Positions 54,887 through 64,000 of a stretch of 64,000 nt of DNA are shown in pieces. Each line of letters starts with the position of its first letter. The stretch's first letter is position 1. The DNA lies in NCBI GenBank assembly GCA_041941305.1, contig JBGTQJ010000006.1, positions 62,001 to 126,000 of the forward strand. The letters run 5' to 3'. The position numbers and the translations under genes are program-made. The stretch is from JANSWP01 sp041941305 (GTDB lineage: Bacteria > Bacteroidota > Bacteroidia > Chitinophagales > Saprospiraceae). The notes under the pieces are model-generated. The model was not told the origin of the DNA. It worked only from the letters and a program-made list of their open reading frames with translations, and made no database searches.

Positions 54887-57817
54887 CTACTTCGCAACCA
54901 CAAACTTCTTCGTCACCCGCTCTATACCAGTAATCATTTGAATGACATAGTAACCTGGATTCAGGTCACTTACGTCAATTCTTTGATTGTGCTGACCAGC
55001 TGGTGTTTTCAATTCGCGAATGACTCTTCCCGTAAAATCCATTACAACCAATTGAACTGGCTCGTCGGAAGTAGTTTCATAAGCTACCATTAATTCAGCG
55101 CTAACTGGATTTGGAAATAATTGCATTGTACTTGGCAAAACTTCATTGTTAGGTTCTGTAGGAATTACGGCTACATCATTATTGAAATCATCTGTTACAG
55201 TCACCGATATCGTTTCACCAATCATAGGAGCAGTAGTGAGACATCCGGTAATATTGACATCATCAATATAAACCCAATCAGAGTTTCCTGATGCGTCGGC
55301 ACGGAAGCGGAATCGGGCAGTTGAAGAGAAGGTTCCTGTGATGATTACGGTTGGATTGTGGCGCTCGTTGTTGTTAAAATCAATGGTTCTTACCCAGGTA
55401 ACAAGGGTTTGATAAGAAGAACCACCATTTGCTGAATACTGCAACCAGAAATCCTCTGTACCCTCAAAACTTCTCACATAGTATGAAAAATCAATCGTGA
55501 TTTCTTCATAGCTGGATAGGTTCAGATTGTCGGTTGTCATGACAGAGGTATTGGTGTTGTCTCTCAAGCGAACACAATAAGTACCACTATTGGCATAATT
55601 GGCATCATTGGCACTTCTTCTGCAATCAGAGCCACCATCATTCCATATGCCCCAACCACTTTCAAAATCATGATTATTAATTGTTTGATAAGTACATCCA
55701 CCACCACCGACCTGGCTAAAGTTGGCTGTCACATTCATATTTGAGTTAATGGTAATATTGGTTGGATTGCTGGTGCCAGTCACGTCGCCGCTCCAGTTGT
55801 CGAATTGCCATCCTGATGCAGGTGTTGCAGTCAGTGTAACAGATGCTCCTGCATTATGAGTGGTTGTGCCGGCAGGTGTAACGGTTCCCTGACCATTCGC
55901 GTTGGTGGTCAAGGTGTAGGTAGTGACTCCAGTTGGTACGCAAAAATTAGTGGTTTCAGAATAACCAAATGCGCCACCAGAAGCCAATGAAGTACCAGTT
56001 GCATCTTCTACCAGGTCATAAGATCCATTTCCATATCCACAGCAAATCCCATCACCATAACTGTCGTAAATGACGAAGTCATAACAACCATTTGGAATAC
56101 AGAGGTCTTCCACCACAGTAGAACCATTGGCATAACCAGCATAAGTACCATTGGAAGAAGCTACGACAGCTCCACCTCCATCTAATACTTCCCAACTTGT
56201 TTCACCAGGATAGTTGTCCAGGACAATAGTTAGGGTCAATTCATTATCTGTACAAGGACTTGTATTCAGAACTTCATAGCTACCTGTGGCGGTGCAACTG
56301 CCACTATCTGTTACGGTTACCGTGTAAGTACCTGGAGCCAATCCTGTGATTGTTGCAGTAGAACCGCCATTACTCCATGCATAGGTGTAAGGAGTCGTAC
56401 CGCCGGATGGGGTTGCCGTTGCTGTTCCATTATTACCATTATTGGCATTGGTGCCGGTAACAGCTACAGTTAGTGTACAAGGAGGGCCACAAGTGGACAA
56501 GCAAGAAGCGGCATTGATCTCACCTCGAATGAGATTACCTGGTTGAGGTCCAAATCCGAGGTTAAAGTTAATCCCAACTCCACCAACCAGATGGCAATAA
56601 CTCATAATGGTACCTTCAGCGGGTACAGGCGCATTACAACCTTCATTGTATCCAGCAGCAGGACCGCAGCCATCAATGGCAGTATTGTTCCCATTCCAGG
56701 CACATGCGTGGGTATGTGGTGAACCTAGATTATGCCCCATTTCATGTGTGAAAACTTCTACAGACCAACTGTAAGTAGGAAAGACCTGATAAGTACTATT
56801 GACATAGCTATAAGCATAATTGTAAGAAGTACAAAGCGCATCTACCCATGCAACACCACCCCCTGCTGGAGCCCCTCTGGAAACGAGATGCGCCAAATCA
56901 CCATTAAAAGTAGTTCGAGTATTTCTAAAGTCAATTAAGGCATCAACCGATGAGCTTGTAGCATAAGAATCCGGTGTATCCCACACGAAAATTTCAGAAG
57001 TTTCAGTGGTGATACTTTCATTTTGGTACAATACTGCAACGACATTGAACAAACCAGTCATGTAATTTACCGTGTTGGCCACGCTTCCTTTTTCTAAATA
57101 CATATCGTGTTCGCATTCAATATATACCTTGACACAATCGCCAGGGCTTTCTGCTGCACCTGAATTGGCTATATCCTGCATTCTTTTCAAATCGATGTGT
57201 GACATGTCCAATGCATCTGTTCCACATTCAAAATCATTGGAAATGGTCAAATCTCTTTCTCGGTAAAAAATGTATTGATCGTTACTTAGGGTGGTTTTTC
57301 CAATGACCATATTGCCGTCCTCCAGGGTAGATATAACCCCAATGATTTCATCTTCAAAAATACTGATGGCAGCAATGGATTGATTGGCACCTTTCACAAT
57401 ACCCCGATAATGAACTCCAGGGGTATACGGCACAGGTGCTCCATTAGAGGAAGCGGTGGTGACTCTAAAATCATCCGAAACTGTACGATAGCGAATCAAC
57501 TCTAAAACAAAATCGCCACTCTCCTGGCTTGTAGGCAGTGTCAATTCGATCATTTCTGATTTTGCTGCAAAAGCTGATTTTAAGGCTTCCGTTTTCAAAT
57601 TGAGTAGGGTCGCTTTGGTTAAAGCAGATTTTGCTTCGGGAAGCGCATCAATGTCTTTTGCCTGGTCAAATAATTGAACAGAAGTTGCCACTTGTTGAGT
57701 CTGTTTTGCATGCTCGACTTTTAAAGCAACTGGTGTTAAAGCAGTTTGGGAAAAAGAAAAAGTACTACAAAAAAGTACGAGAACTAATAAGAGGGTTTGT
57801 AATTTAACGCTAGTCAT
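54887..57817 (-). CDS. metzincin zinc protease with SprB, InlB-like and T9SS type A domains
   Basis: A 976-aa exported protease. Signal peptide (FCSTFSFSQ, cleavage near 24). A pro-region is followed by the reprolysin/M12B-like catalytic domain with HEMGHNLGSPHTH near residue 358 and the Met-turn IMSYCH. The zinc ligands are the three His of this motif. Behind it come one SprB-type repeat (TPSGGTTPYTYAWSNGG), a Cys-containing beta domain near 520-610, a divergent InlB B-repeat-like domain (WQFDNWSGDVTG), a jelly-roll-like region near 705-850, and a T9SS type A tail (LFPNPVSAELMVAYE). It should be released to or displayed on the surface and digest proteins. Confidence 0.9.
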   Translation of the reverse strand: MTSVKLQTLLLVLVLFCSTFSFSQTALTPVALKVEHAKQTQQVATSVQLFDQAKDIDALPEAKSALTKATLLNLKTEALKSAFAAKSEMIELTLPTSQESGDFVLELIRYRTVSDDFRVTTASSNGAPVPYTPGVHYRGIVKGANQSIAAISIFEDEIIGVISTLEDGNMVIGKTTLSNDQYIFYRERDLTISNDFECGTDALDMSHIDLKRMQDIANSGAAESPGDCVKVYIECEHDMYLEKGSVANTVNYMTGLFNVVAVLYQNESITTETSEIFVWDTPDSYATSSSVDALIDFRNTRTTFNGDLAHLVSRGAPAGGGVAWVDALCTSYNYAYSYVNSTYQVFPTYSWSVEVFTHEMGHNLGSPHTHACAWNGNNTAIDGCGPAAGYNEGCNAPVPAEGTIMSYCHLVGGVGINFNLGFGPQPGNLIRGEINAASCLSTCGPPCTLTVAVTGTNANNGNNGTATATPSGGTTPYTYAWSNGGSTATITGLAPGTYTVTVTDSGSCTATGSYEVLNTSPCTDNELTLTIVLDNYPGETSWEVLDGGGAVVASSNGTYAGYANGSTVVEDLCIPNGCYDFVIYDSYGDGICCGYGNGSYDLVEDATGTSLASGGAFGYSETTNFCVPTGVTTYTLTTNANGQGTVTPAGTTTHNAGASVTLTATPASGWQFDNWSGDVTGTSNPTNITINSNMNVTANFSQVGGGGCTYQTINNHDFESGWGIWNDGGSDCRRSANDANYANSGTYCVRLRDNTNTSVMTTDNLNLSSYEEITIDFSYYVRSFEGTEDFWLQYSANGGSSYQTLVTWVRTIDFNNNERHNPTVIITGTFSSTARFRFRADASGNSDWVYIDDVNITGCLTTAPMIGETISVTVTDDFNNDVAVIPTEPNNEVLPSTMQLFPNPVSAELMVAYETTSDEPVQLVVMDFTGRVIRELKTPAGQHNQRIDVSDLNPGYYVIQMITGIERVTKKFVVAK

Positions 57818-58093
57818 TTGGTTAAAATTTTTTGAGTGAAAATGTTTACAACAGGCAGATAACCCACGGCTACCAGCCCACTGTAGTGTGGTTATTGCAA
57901 ATGAACTTGTTTGAAGCTATCTGTTATTAGTGAACAGAAATGTTCAAACAGGTTCAATAAAAAAAATACATATTTCAAAAGCGCTTTTATTAAAAATTAC
58001 ATAGCACAAATGAATACGTATTAAATCGTTCACAAATAGTTTGTAGTAGGAATTGACTTGATTTGACTATAGAGCTTGTTTTATTTTCATGAT

Positions 58094-58205
58094 CGTGCGA
58101 AAGCGAGCAATTTTTTTTCTGAACGAGGCAAAAAACGTAGGCATACCTGGAAGGTATGGCGAGGCTTTTTAACGATGTGCAGAATAAAATTTGCTGCCTG
58201 TAGCC
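58094..58205 (+). mobile_element. MITE-like structured element, copy 2
   Basis: The core 58122-58175 reads AACGAGGCAAAAAAC, a short hairpin (CATACC/GGTATG), then GCGAGGCTTTTTAACGA. It is the same as copy 1 at 30940-30991. The outer arms 58105-58121 and 58180-58196 pair at 15 of 17 bases but differ in sequence from copy 1, so both stems keep pairing while changing bases. That fits either a mobile element or a structured RNA. Confidence 0.7.
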
Positions 58206-58427
58206 GATTGATGGAATTATAAACTCTTAGCTAAATGATGTTTGGAGCGTTTATGTGTTTGAATACTTCAATAATAGTTGGTGACTTTAACTTTTGTTTA
58301 GCAGAATGTTAATTTTTTTAATATTTTTCTATTTAATCTTTGCTAGCTCTTTTGTCTGATTTTAAAAAATTTGATTGGTAATCATTTTAAGAGTGCAATT
58401 CACTTTGTCGCACCAAGAGTAAAAAGA

Positions 58428-58503
58428 GGAGTCTCTCGAAGTGGACTCTGCGGCATCTACTCATCTAGTCTTTGCTTGGTCGGAGTCCTCTTCGAGAGAC
58501 TCC
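58428..58503. repeat. 13-bp perfect inverted repeat with extended arms
   Basis: GGAGTCTCTCGAA (58428-58440) pairs with TTCGAGAGACTCC (58491-58503); pairing continues inward for 8 bases with one mismatch. It lies downstream of the lipoprotein gene stop at 58565 and could end that transcript, but no T-tract follows. Confidence 0.85.
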
Positions 58504-58564
58504 GCCAAATACGGATCTGGTGATTTAAAACAAAATAGACTTTAGAACAGGTCTTAGACAAAAG

Positions 58565-59776
58565 CTACATTTGAATCAACCGAATATTATCAATATAAAT
58601 CTCTCCAGATTCTTCCAACGTAATATACAATTGTTTAATTCGGGTTAAATCAAGCCCTTCTTCAGGAATTGCAGAAAGAGGGACTGTCACTTTTTTCCAG
58701 TCACGTGAAAATTTTCCGCCTTCAACGAATTCTTCTTTTACGCCAGCAAAATTTTTGGCGCGTTCATAGTCTTCAAATCCGACATTTAATGGCAATGTTC
58801 CTTGATGCTTGCTTTTGATTTTTATATCAAACTGGAAAGCAGCTGTTTCCCTAATATCAGTGATGTCAACTGGATGCCATTTGTTCCAGGAAACGCCAAA
58901 GGCAGTTAAACTACAATTGCTTGCATTGTCCCATTTGGCATAAATGGATTTTTGCCCAACAGCCTTTTCGGAGTCGGTCAATTCAATCGTTTGGCAGTCA
59001 TCTGAAATAAGTCCCCAGGCATTGTCATTGATAAAAGCATCATCAAAAATCATTATCGGTAGTTCAGTGGGATCAGGCAAAGTCTCTTCTTCCATCCAGG
59101 GTTCCTGAGGTTGTGGTTCGTAAAATACCAGACTGATGTCATCGAGATAAAAACTACCGCTTTGCTGCAATTCGAGCTGTAGTTGTTTGATATTACTTGG
59201 ATCGAGGTTTTCTTCCTCCATTTCGAAGGAATTCAAAGGCACAATGACCTTCTGCCATTCCTCGTCTATTGCGACGCGTTCAAAATATTTATTGGTCGTA
59301 TAAGAGAACCCCATGCCACCGCTGTAATCTTCCAAAGTCATTACGATTGGCAATCCAAAGGCGCGCCCTTTTTGGGTACGAACGTGCATTTGAATGGCGA
59401 CATAATCAATTATATCAGACAAATCCTTTCCTGCATAGCCATCCCATCCTATACCGATACCTGCAAAGTCACAACCTTCTGCATCCCGGTCCCAGGTGAC
59501 TTGTATGGACTCTGAACCACTGTAAGCCACCGTATTGGAAATACTTGCTTCCTGGCATTCATCCTTTTCCAAACCCCAGACATCTGTTGCATCCTCATCA
59601 TAAATAGAGGGCTCAACAATCATAGAAATGTCTTTGGGCTTTAACGGTTTTGGCTCAGTTTCCATGCCATCATAAAGGGTAAGCTGTTTAAATTGAATAC
59701 ACCCGGAAGCCATTATTAGGGTGAAGGACATAGAGAGGAATATGATATATCTGGTAAAAATCTTTTGCGATTGCAT
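58565..59776 (-). CDS. lipoprotein with two CBM-like domains
   Basis: A 403-aa lipoprotein (IMASGC lipobox, Cys near residue 26). It contains two similar domains, about 45-220 and 235-400, each built like a CBM11/CIA30-type jelly roll: a DDVWGL/AWGL-like start, then IQVTWDRDAEGCDFAGIGI or SIYAKWDNASNCSLTAFGV, and a final LYLDDISLV or YIDNIRLIQM-type strand. They probably bind a sugar at the outer membrane. It is the last gene of a minus-strand group with the next three genes (58.6-64 kb). Confidence 0.75.
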   Translation of the reverse strand: MQSQKIFTRYIIFLSMSFTLIMASGCIQFKQLTLYDGMETEPKPLKPKDISMIVEPSIYDEDATDVWGLEKDECQEASISNTVAYSGSESIQVTWDRDAEGCDFAGIGIGWDGYAGKDLSDIIDYVAIQMHVRTQKGRAFGLPIVMTLEDYSGGMGFSYTTNKYFERVAIDEEWQKVIVPLNSFEMEEENLDPSNIKQLQLELQQSGSFYLDDISLVFYEPQPQEPWMEEETLPDPTELPIMIFDDAFINDNAWGLISDDCQTIELTDSEKAVGQKSIYAKWDNASNCSLTAFGVSWNKWHPVDITDIRETAAFQFDIKIKSKHQGTLPLNVGFEDYERAKNFAGVKEEFVEGGKFSRDWKKVTVPLSAIPEEGLDLTRIKQLYITLEESGEIYIDNIRLIQM

Positions 59777-59818
59777 ATGGACTTTTTTAAGATCAAGAGC
59801 AAGTTCAAGTTCAAGTTC

Positions 59819-59872
59819 AAGTTCAAGATCAAGATCAAGTAAAATATTGAACTTGATCTTGGTCTTGAACTT
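59819..59872. repeat. 22-bp near-perfect inverted repeat
   Basis: Arms 59819-59840 and 59851-59872 differ by one G-U pair. The left arm continues upstream as GTTCAA tandem units. It lies between two same-strand lipoprotein genes. Confidence 0.9.
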
Positions 59873-59965
59873 TTTATGGGCATTTTGAGTAAAAAAGAAC
59901 TGTTTGCCCCTGGAGTTATACAGGGTTTAAAAATCCTTAAAAGAGATTCTGCAAATTTTGAAGTA

Positions 59966-60979
59966 TTACAGTTCCAATGGACCACCACTGGTAAAACACA
60001 AGAAATCAACTCCATAGCCAACTTGTAGTGGAGGATTGGGTTGAGCATTCATATCAGAAATCATGAGCAATCGTATTGCCACTACCTTTTCCAATTGTTC
60101 TTGTGTTATTCCCGTAATGCTCATGGGGTAAGAAACATGCTGCCATCCTTGCCAGGTGGCGGTTTGAATATCTGTTGGATGTCGAAAAGTAGCATCTTGT
60201 CCATCTTCATAGGCACCGCTGTCGTTGGAGTCAAAAACAAAATCAATGATAGCAAGCCCATGTGGTCCGCCGTCGCTGTACATTAATACATTAAAATATA
60301 ATTCTTCGGGTACAGTTGTTGGGAAATTTATGTAAGTATCTCCGGTGACCTGTGCGCTAATGTCAACCAGACCAACAAAAAAGTTTGGAACGACGTCGTC
60401 CGTCCCTTCTAAAAGGAAATAATAATCTCCCTGAGCTGCAGGCATGTTATTTTGTCTTCCAACATTTGGCGTAAATTCAAACTCAAAATTTCCAATAAAC
60501 GCATCTGGTCCCAGGTCTTCTTCAAAATCTGTAAATACAGTGGCATCATATGTTTTAGTAGATAGTGTCTCTACTTCGCCGGTGTCAGAAAAATCGGGTT
60601 CTTCCGGAACCAATAATTCCACTGAACACATTTCTGCCTTGAAAAATGGCAGATCTGTGGTACCGCCTCTCCAGGTGGCATTGGCTTCAGTCAATTCTCT
60701 GTCAAAGCCCTCAATTCGTTTTACTGCGCCACTTTCTGAGCCAGTGATCACGACTACCCAATTGACATTTTTGTTAAAGGTAGCAGTGAAATATACGGTT
60801 TCTCCCGCTGCGAAATCAACAGTTGGTTGGCTAACCACTAAATTTTCAATGATGGCAAATTCACCAAAACGATCTACCAAAAAAGGACCGTCAAAAGAGT
60901 CGTCGTCATGGCTACATCCCACACTAAAAAGAGAAATAAAAAGGAAGGCAGCGATTATTTGATATATTGATTTATTCAT
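59966..60979 (-). CDS. exported lipoprotein, unknown family
   Basis: A 337-aa lipoprotein with a clear signal and lipobox (LFSVGCSHDDD, Cys near residue 22). The acidic stretch right after the Cys is a surface-exposure signal in many Bacteroidota. The body is beta-rich, with FYFTATFNKNVNWVV-like and YYFLLEGTDDVVPNFFVG strands, and ends in a Gly-Pro tail. I do not recognise a family. Gene order with the CBM-like lipoprotein and the two outer-membrane proteins suggests a joint role, perhaps glycan binding and uptake. Confidence 0.7.
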   Translation of the reverse strand: MNKSIYQIIAAFLFISLFSVGCSHDDDSFDGPFLVDRFGEFAIIENLVVSQPTVDFAAGETVYFTATFNKNVNWVVVITGSESGAVKRIEGFDRELTEANATWRGGTTDLPFFKAEMCSVELLVPEEPDFSDTGEVETLSTKTYDATVFTDFEEDLGPDAFIGNFEFEFTPNVGRQNNMPAAQGDYYFLLEGTDDVVPNFFVGLVDISAQVTGDTYINFPTTVPEELYFNVLMYSDGGPHGLAIIDFVFDSNDSGAYEDGQDATFRHPTDIQTATWQGWQHVSYPMSITGITQEQLEKVVAIRLLMISDMNAQPNPPLQVGYGVDFLCFTSGGPLEL

Positions 60980-61023
60980 AATATTGAAGATGTATAGCTT
61001 TTATCAAAATGGATTAAGTAACT

Positions 61024-62811
61024 CTAAAAATTCATGTTGTACAACACAAAAATCTGATTTAAATCATAGTCGTTGGTATCGTCAGTGCCCAATTGGGAGC
61101 TAAATGATTGATATTGCAAAGTCATGTAAATACCTTTCTTGAATTCATATTTGATGCCTGCACCAATCAAATTTTCGGTATCATCAACTTCAAATGGAGC
61201 AGGAAAGTCTTTGACATCGTTGAATTCGTCTATGCGTGGGATATATTCCCTGCCTTCTGCGGAAAGAAGTTTCGCTCCGAGTAATAATTCAAATTTAGGA
61301 AATAATTCCGCCTCCAATCCCAGCTCTATCATATTGGAACTCAAATCTACCTGTTCTACTTCTAATCCACCTCTTGAAGTGGACTCATATTGGTAACCCA
61401 GGGTTACCCGAAATTTATTTTCCCAGGAAGCGAACCTGTGTATATTCAGATTGGCAGCCAATCGGATTAGGGTGAAGTCTTTCAACTCAAAAGTTCCTTG
61501 TCCCCTGATTTCCTTCAAGAGCGCACCGTCGAGTCTGGCTTCAATTTTATCTTCTGCATTTCCATATTCAGCTCCAAATTTCAATCCCCTTCGATTGGGG
61601 GTGGCAATTCCATAAGGCATGGTATTGCTGAATCGTGGGTCATAATTCATAAGTCGGTCGGATAACTGGAAAGTGTAAAGTGCCCTATCCCGGGAAATGT
61701 CAAAAAGAGAAGGCATTCTAAGCGCCCTGTCAACACCTAAACGGTTGTAGAAGGATTTCTCAGCAGTGTAATCTATTCTTTTGCTGTGAGCACCAATGCT
61801 GAAAAAGTCAGGTCCCACATCTACAAAAGTGGCAGATAGGGTCAATTTTTGAGGTTTAAGGACGGCTTTTGCTCCAATCTCCAGGAAAGTATCATCTTCC
61901 TCAAAAATAGAAACAGAATCTGCTTTCAATTCCAAATTGGATCTGCCCGTCTCACCAATCAAATGAAGTCCAAAATCTTTTTTATCTAAAATGGAGACAT
62001 CAAAGTCAAGGGTGGTAACCGTATTTCGGATTCCGGTTGTGGCTTCCCCTGATTGCAAATCATCAAAAGTATGCACGACATTCAATCCAAAATCGGCTCG
62101 AAGTCCCAAAGAATCATTCAGGGAAACTGTTGAAAAATCAGCTTGACCACCACTTATAAATCGGGTAGGGGTAGTAAAAAAATCTGTGCCTCTTACCCGG
62201 GCGATGAATCCACTGAAGTCAATGTCCTCAATGCCCTGGGCAATGTCTACACCGAAATCCAGTTTGGCGCCCTGAAGGCGACGGGTATTGTCATTCGTAT
62301 AAAATTGCTCGTAATGGATCACCTCTTTTTGAGGCATGAAAACCGCTGGCTCATTGATACTTCCCTCTTCGACAGGGTTGAATAAAGTATAAGGGGACAT
62401 CACTACGTCCATATCTCCAAGACGGTATTTGATTACATCAGCAATGATACCCCTTGCCCATAATTCCCGCACCTCGACAGACATACCGGCACCAAAAAAG
62501 CCACCAAATTCATTTCTCAATCGGATGATGGTTTGTACTTCAGAGGTTTTATTAGGAGTTGCATTGACAGCTAAATCGAGTAAAAACTCACCATCTGTTA
62601 AGCGCTCTATAGTAGATGAGTCCGCATCCAATATGTTTCCATCAATACCGGTTTGAGAGATTATAGTCCGACCCAAACCGTTGAAGAAAATCTTTTTGCC
62701 TTCTTTTTCCTTTTCTGTAGCTCGAGCAGAGCCATCTTGTGCACTTAAAATATTGACCTGAAAAATCAGGATGCCTGCACAAAATAAAAATTGGAGTAAT
62801 GTATATTTCAT
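61024..62811 (-). CDS. outer-membrane beta-barrel type protein, unknown family
   Basis: A 595-aa protein with a signal peptide (cleavage after ILSAQ, residue ~25) and a body of alternating hydrophobic and polar residues typical of a beta-barrel, ending in the aromatic YNMNF, as barrels do. It reads like a channel or surface coat protein and has no clear plug domain. Its neighbour on the 5' side is a second protein of the same build. Family not recognised. Confidence 0.7.
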   Translation of the reverse strand: MKYTLLQFLFCAGILIFQVNILSAQDGSARATEKEKEGKKIFFNGLGRTIISQTGIDGNILDADSSTIERLTDGEFLLDLAVNATPNKTSEVQTIIRLRNEFGGFFGAGMSVEVRELWARGIIADVIKYRLGDMDVVMSPYTLFNPVEEGSINEPAVFMPQKEVIHYEQFYTNDNTRRLQGAKLDFGVDIAQGIEDIDFSGFIARVRGTDFFTTPTRFISGGQADFSTVSLNDSLGLRADFGLNVVHTFDDLQSGEATTGIRNTVTTLDFDVSILDKKDFGLHLIGETGRSNLELKADSVSIFEEDDTFLEIGAKAVLKPQKLTLSATFVDVGPDFFSIGAHSKRIDYTAEKSFYNRLGVDRALRMPSLFDISRDRALYTFQLSDRLMNYDPRFSNTMPYGIATPNRRGLKFGAEYGNAEDKIEARLDGALLKEIRGQGTFELKDFTLIRLAANLNIHRFASWENKFRVTLGYQYESTSRGGLEVEQVDLSSNMIELGLEAELFPKFELLLGAKLLSAEGREYIPRIDEFNDVKDFPAPFEVDDTENLIGAGIKYEFKKGIYMTLQYQSFSSQLGTDDTNDYDLNQIFVLYNMNF

Positions 62812-62820
62812 AATTATTGT

Positions 62821-64000
62821 TTAAAAAAAGGTTTTCAGTTCTATTGTTACTTCTCGCCCTTTGTATTTATCGAGATCGAAACTTCGATCTTCAAAATCCA
62901 TCCAGCGATGGCGGAAATAAATTCCGGTGCTTTTTGAAACGGTCCAATCAAAGCCGATTCCAATGCCCGTTGCAAATTGATCTCGTGGCAGTTGGGTTTC
63001 CAAATCCCAATCCGTGAATTGACCACCTTGTGCTGATTCTATTCCCAAGTATCCCGTGAGGAGAAATTTGGGAAACAATTCATAATAGAGATCAAATTCG
63101 TGATATTGGACAAAGAGGTAACTGTCGTCGTCGATGGTAGGTATCGCTGATGCCCTGGATTTTGCAGAGCCAAAGGACCCTAGATAAAAGAAGTATAATG
63201 GATGATCGTTTATAGCAGTCTTATATTTTGCTTGTATATCAATGGCATTGAAATATTTTTTATTCAATGCCTCTGCGGTGGCAGGATCTAAATCTGTTGT
63301 TTGAACAAATTCCGAAATTCCTCTAAAGAAAGAGGTTTGTCGATTGTAAGGGCCAAAAATGGTAGGGCTTGTGGCTCCAGCCGGAAATGGATTGTAAACT
63401 CTTGAGATAGCCAAACCATTGATTCGATGGACGAAGCTCAATACCGGGGAGGCTGCATCAATTTCTTCTGAAAGCCCCCATCCTACATTTAATTTTAAAG
63501 GTCCTACATCAATGCCTGCGTTGATATTGACCCCACGCCTGTTGTGAATCAGTTGATTGACCAGAGCCAATTGTCCACCTGCCCCGTTTGCACCAGCAGC
63601 AAGTCCAATATCTGCTAAAATATCTGGATTGGAATTGGTAGCAATGGCTCCGTTTTGATTGTAAAAATCCTTGCTGATTTGATATAACTGAATGTCTATC
63701 GGAATGTAAGTATATTCTTTGGGAATAAAGGCATGTAACATTAAAGCTTCGCCCCATTTTTTTTCATAATTTGGACTTTCATAACTTCCCATTGCCAATT
63801 CTCCAACTACCTTAACTTTTGCCAATTTCAAGTCAAGTGCCAAAGAATGAACCTGATAAGTTCGTTTATCTCTGTTAAGGCTATCCAATGCAGTCTGGTT
63901 ATGGATAATGTTGTAAGATATGGATTGCCTCTTCTTTCCAAAAGAGCGACCTATTTTTCCCCCAGAAATGAAATTTGGAACAAAACGGGCATCGCCATTA
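62821..64000 (-). CDS. outer-membrane beta-barrel type protein (partial, 5' end outside window)
   Basis: About 392 residues are visible; the frame remains open through the right edge, so the ATG lies beyond 64000. A TTG at 63888 is not the start. Sequence alternates in beta-strand style, ends ...TIELKTFF with the aromatic pair expected of a barrel, and has TGIYFRHRWMDFEDRSFDL near the end. It is nine bases from the following protein, so the two are co-transcribed. Confidence 0.7.
   Translation of the reverse strand, partial: NGDARFVPNFISGGKIGRSFGKKRQSISYNIIHNQTALDSLNRDKRTYQVHSLALDLKLAKVKVVGELAMGSYESPNYEKKWGEALMLHAFIPKEYTYIPIDIQLYQISKDFYNQNGAIATNSNPDILADIGLAAGANGAGGQLALVNQLIHNRRGVNINAGIDVGPLKLNVGWGLSEEIDAASPVLSFVHRINGLAISRVYNPFPAGATSPTIFGPYNRQTSFFRGISEFVQTTDLDPATAEALNKKYFNAIDIQAKYKTAINDHPLYFFYLGSFGSAKSRASAIPTIDDDSYLFVQYHEFDLYYELFPKFLLTGYLGIESAQGGQFTDWDLETQLPRDQFATGIGIGFDWTVSKSTGIYFRHRWMDFEDRSFDLDKYKGREVTIELKTFF

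Larger units (their letters stand above)
57818..58564. other. 747-base intergenic region with element and hairpin
   Basis: Contains the second structured element (58094-58205) and the hairpin at 58428-58503. No gene seen. It likely holds the promoter of the protease gene on the left side; no clean -7 site was found. Confidence 0.6.

Noticed and set aside
62821..63888. TTG-started complete gene at the right edge
   Set aside because: The frame stays open to the end of the window, so the start is outside.

Overview
The window is AT-rich DNA from a Bacteroidota genome, most likely a gliding, marine or sludge-type Saprospiria relative. This is inferred from type IX secretion (T9SS) type A and type B C-terminal domains, SprB-type repeats, a PorP/SprF-like protein, a hybrid two-component (HTCS) regulator, DUF1800/DUF1501 genes, Bacteroidota promoters (TAnnTTTG) and very long adhesin-like ORFs. 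I saw no rRNA, tRNA, CRISPR array, prophage or insertion sequence.

Layout. 1-13.8 kb is mostly housekeeping: a DUF3109 fragment, a small exported protein, an ACC-deaminase/D-cysteine desulfhydrase-like enzyme, an OmpA lipoprotein, a long-chain acyl-CoA dehydrogenase, an HtrA/DegQ protease, then a minus-strand fatty-acid block (fabH, efp, accB, accC), YjbQ, tgt and an HD-PycTM fusion. 14-17.3 kb holds a Tat-exported glycosylasparaginase and a NarL-type kinase/regulator pair. 18-30.8 kb is a secreted-protein locus: a 1402-aa HYR/dockerin/cohesin protein, a 254-aa single-cohesin protein, a 2132-aa protein with seven tandem cohesin-like domains, SprB repeats and a type B T9SS tail, and a PorP/SprF partner. 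31-34.8 kb has xerD, an MFS transporter, and an ATP-grasp ligase behind a clear cysteine attenuator (seven Cys codons, antiterminator, intrinsic terminator). 34.9-43 kb has an HTCS and, downstream, an operon of a 71-aa PEP-CTERM-like membrane peptide, a phosphodiesterase-TPR-sulfotransferase fusion and a T9SS protein; a 21-bp-period direct repeat overlaps the -33 region of that operon. 43.4-53 kb holds DUF1800, DUF1501 (with dockerin) and a 1912-aa T9SS protein with CBM-like, SprB, TSP3 and dockerin modules. 53-54.5 kb has a DUF1493 protein and a decayed beta-propeller-like gene. 54.9-64 kb has a metzincin protease with T9SS tail, two lipoproteins and two outer-membrane-type proteins, the last cut by the window edge.

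The most interesting signals are: the poly-cysteine leader/attenuator; a possible T9SS-exported cohesin-dockerin surface assembly; a likely HTCS operator; a repeated structured element present twice with changing but still complementary stems; and long, often perfect inverted repeats of unrelated sequence in many intergenic gaps. All assignments are from reading the sequence; no searches were run.
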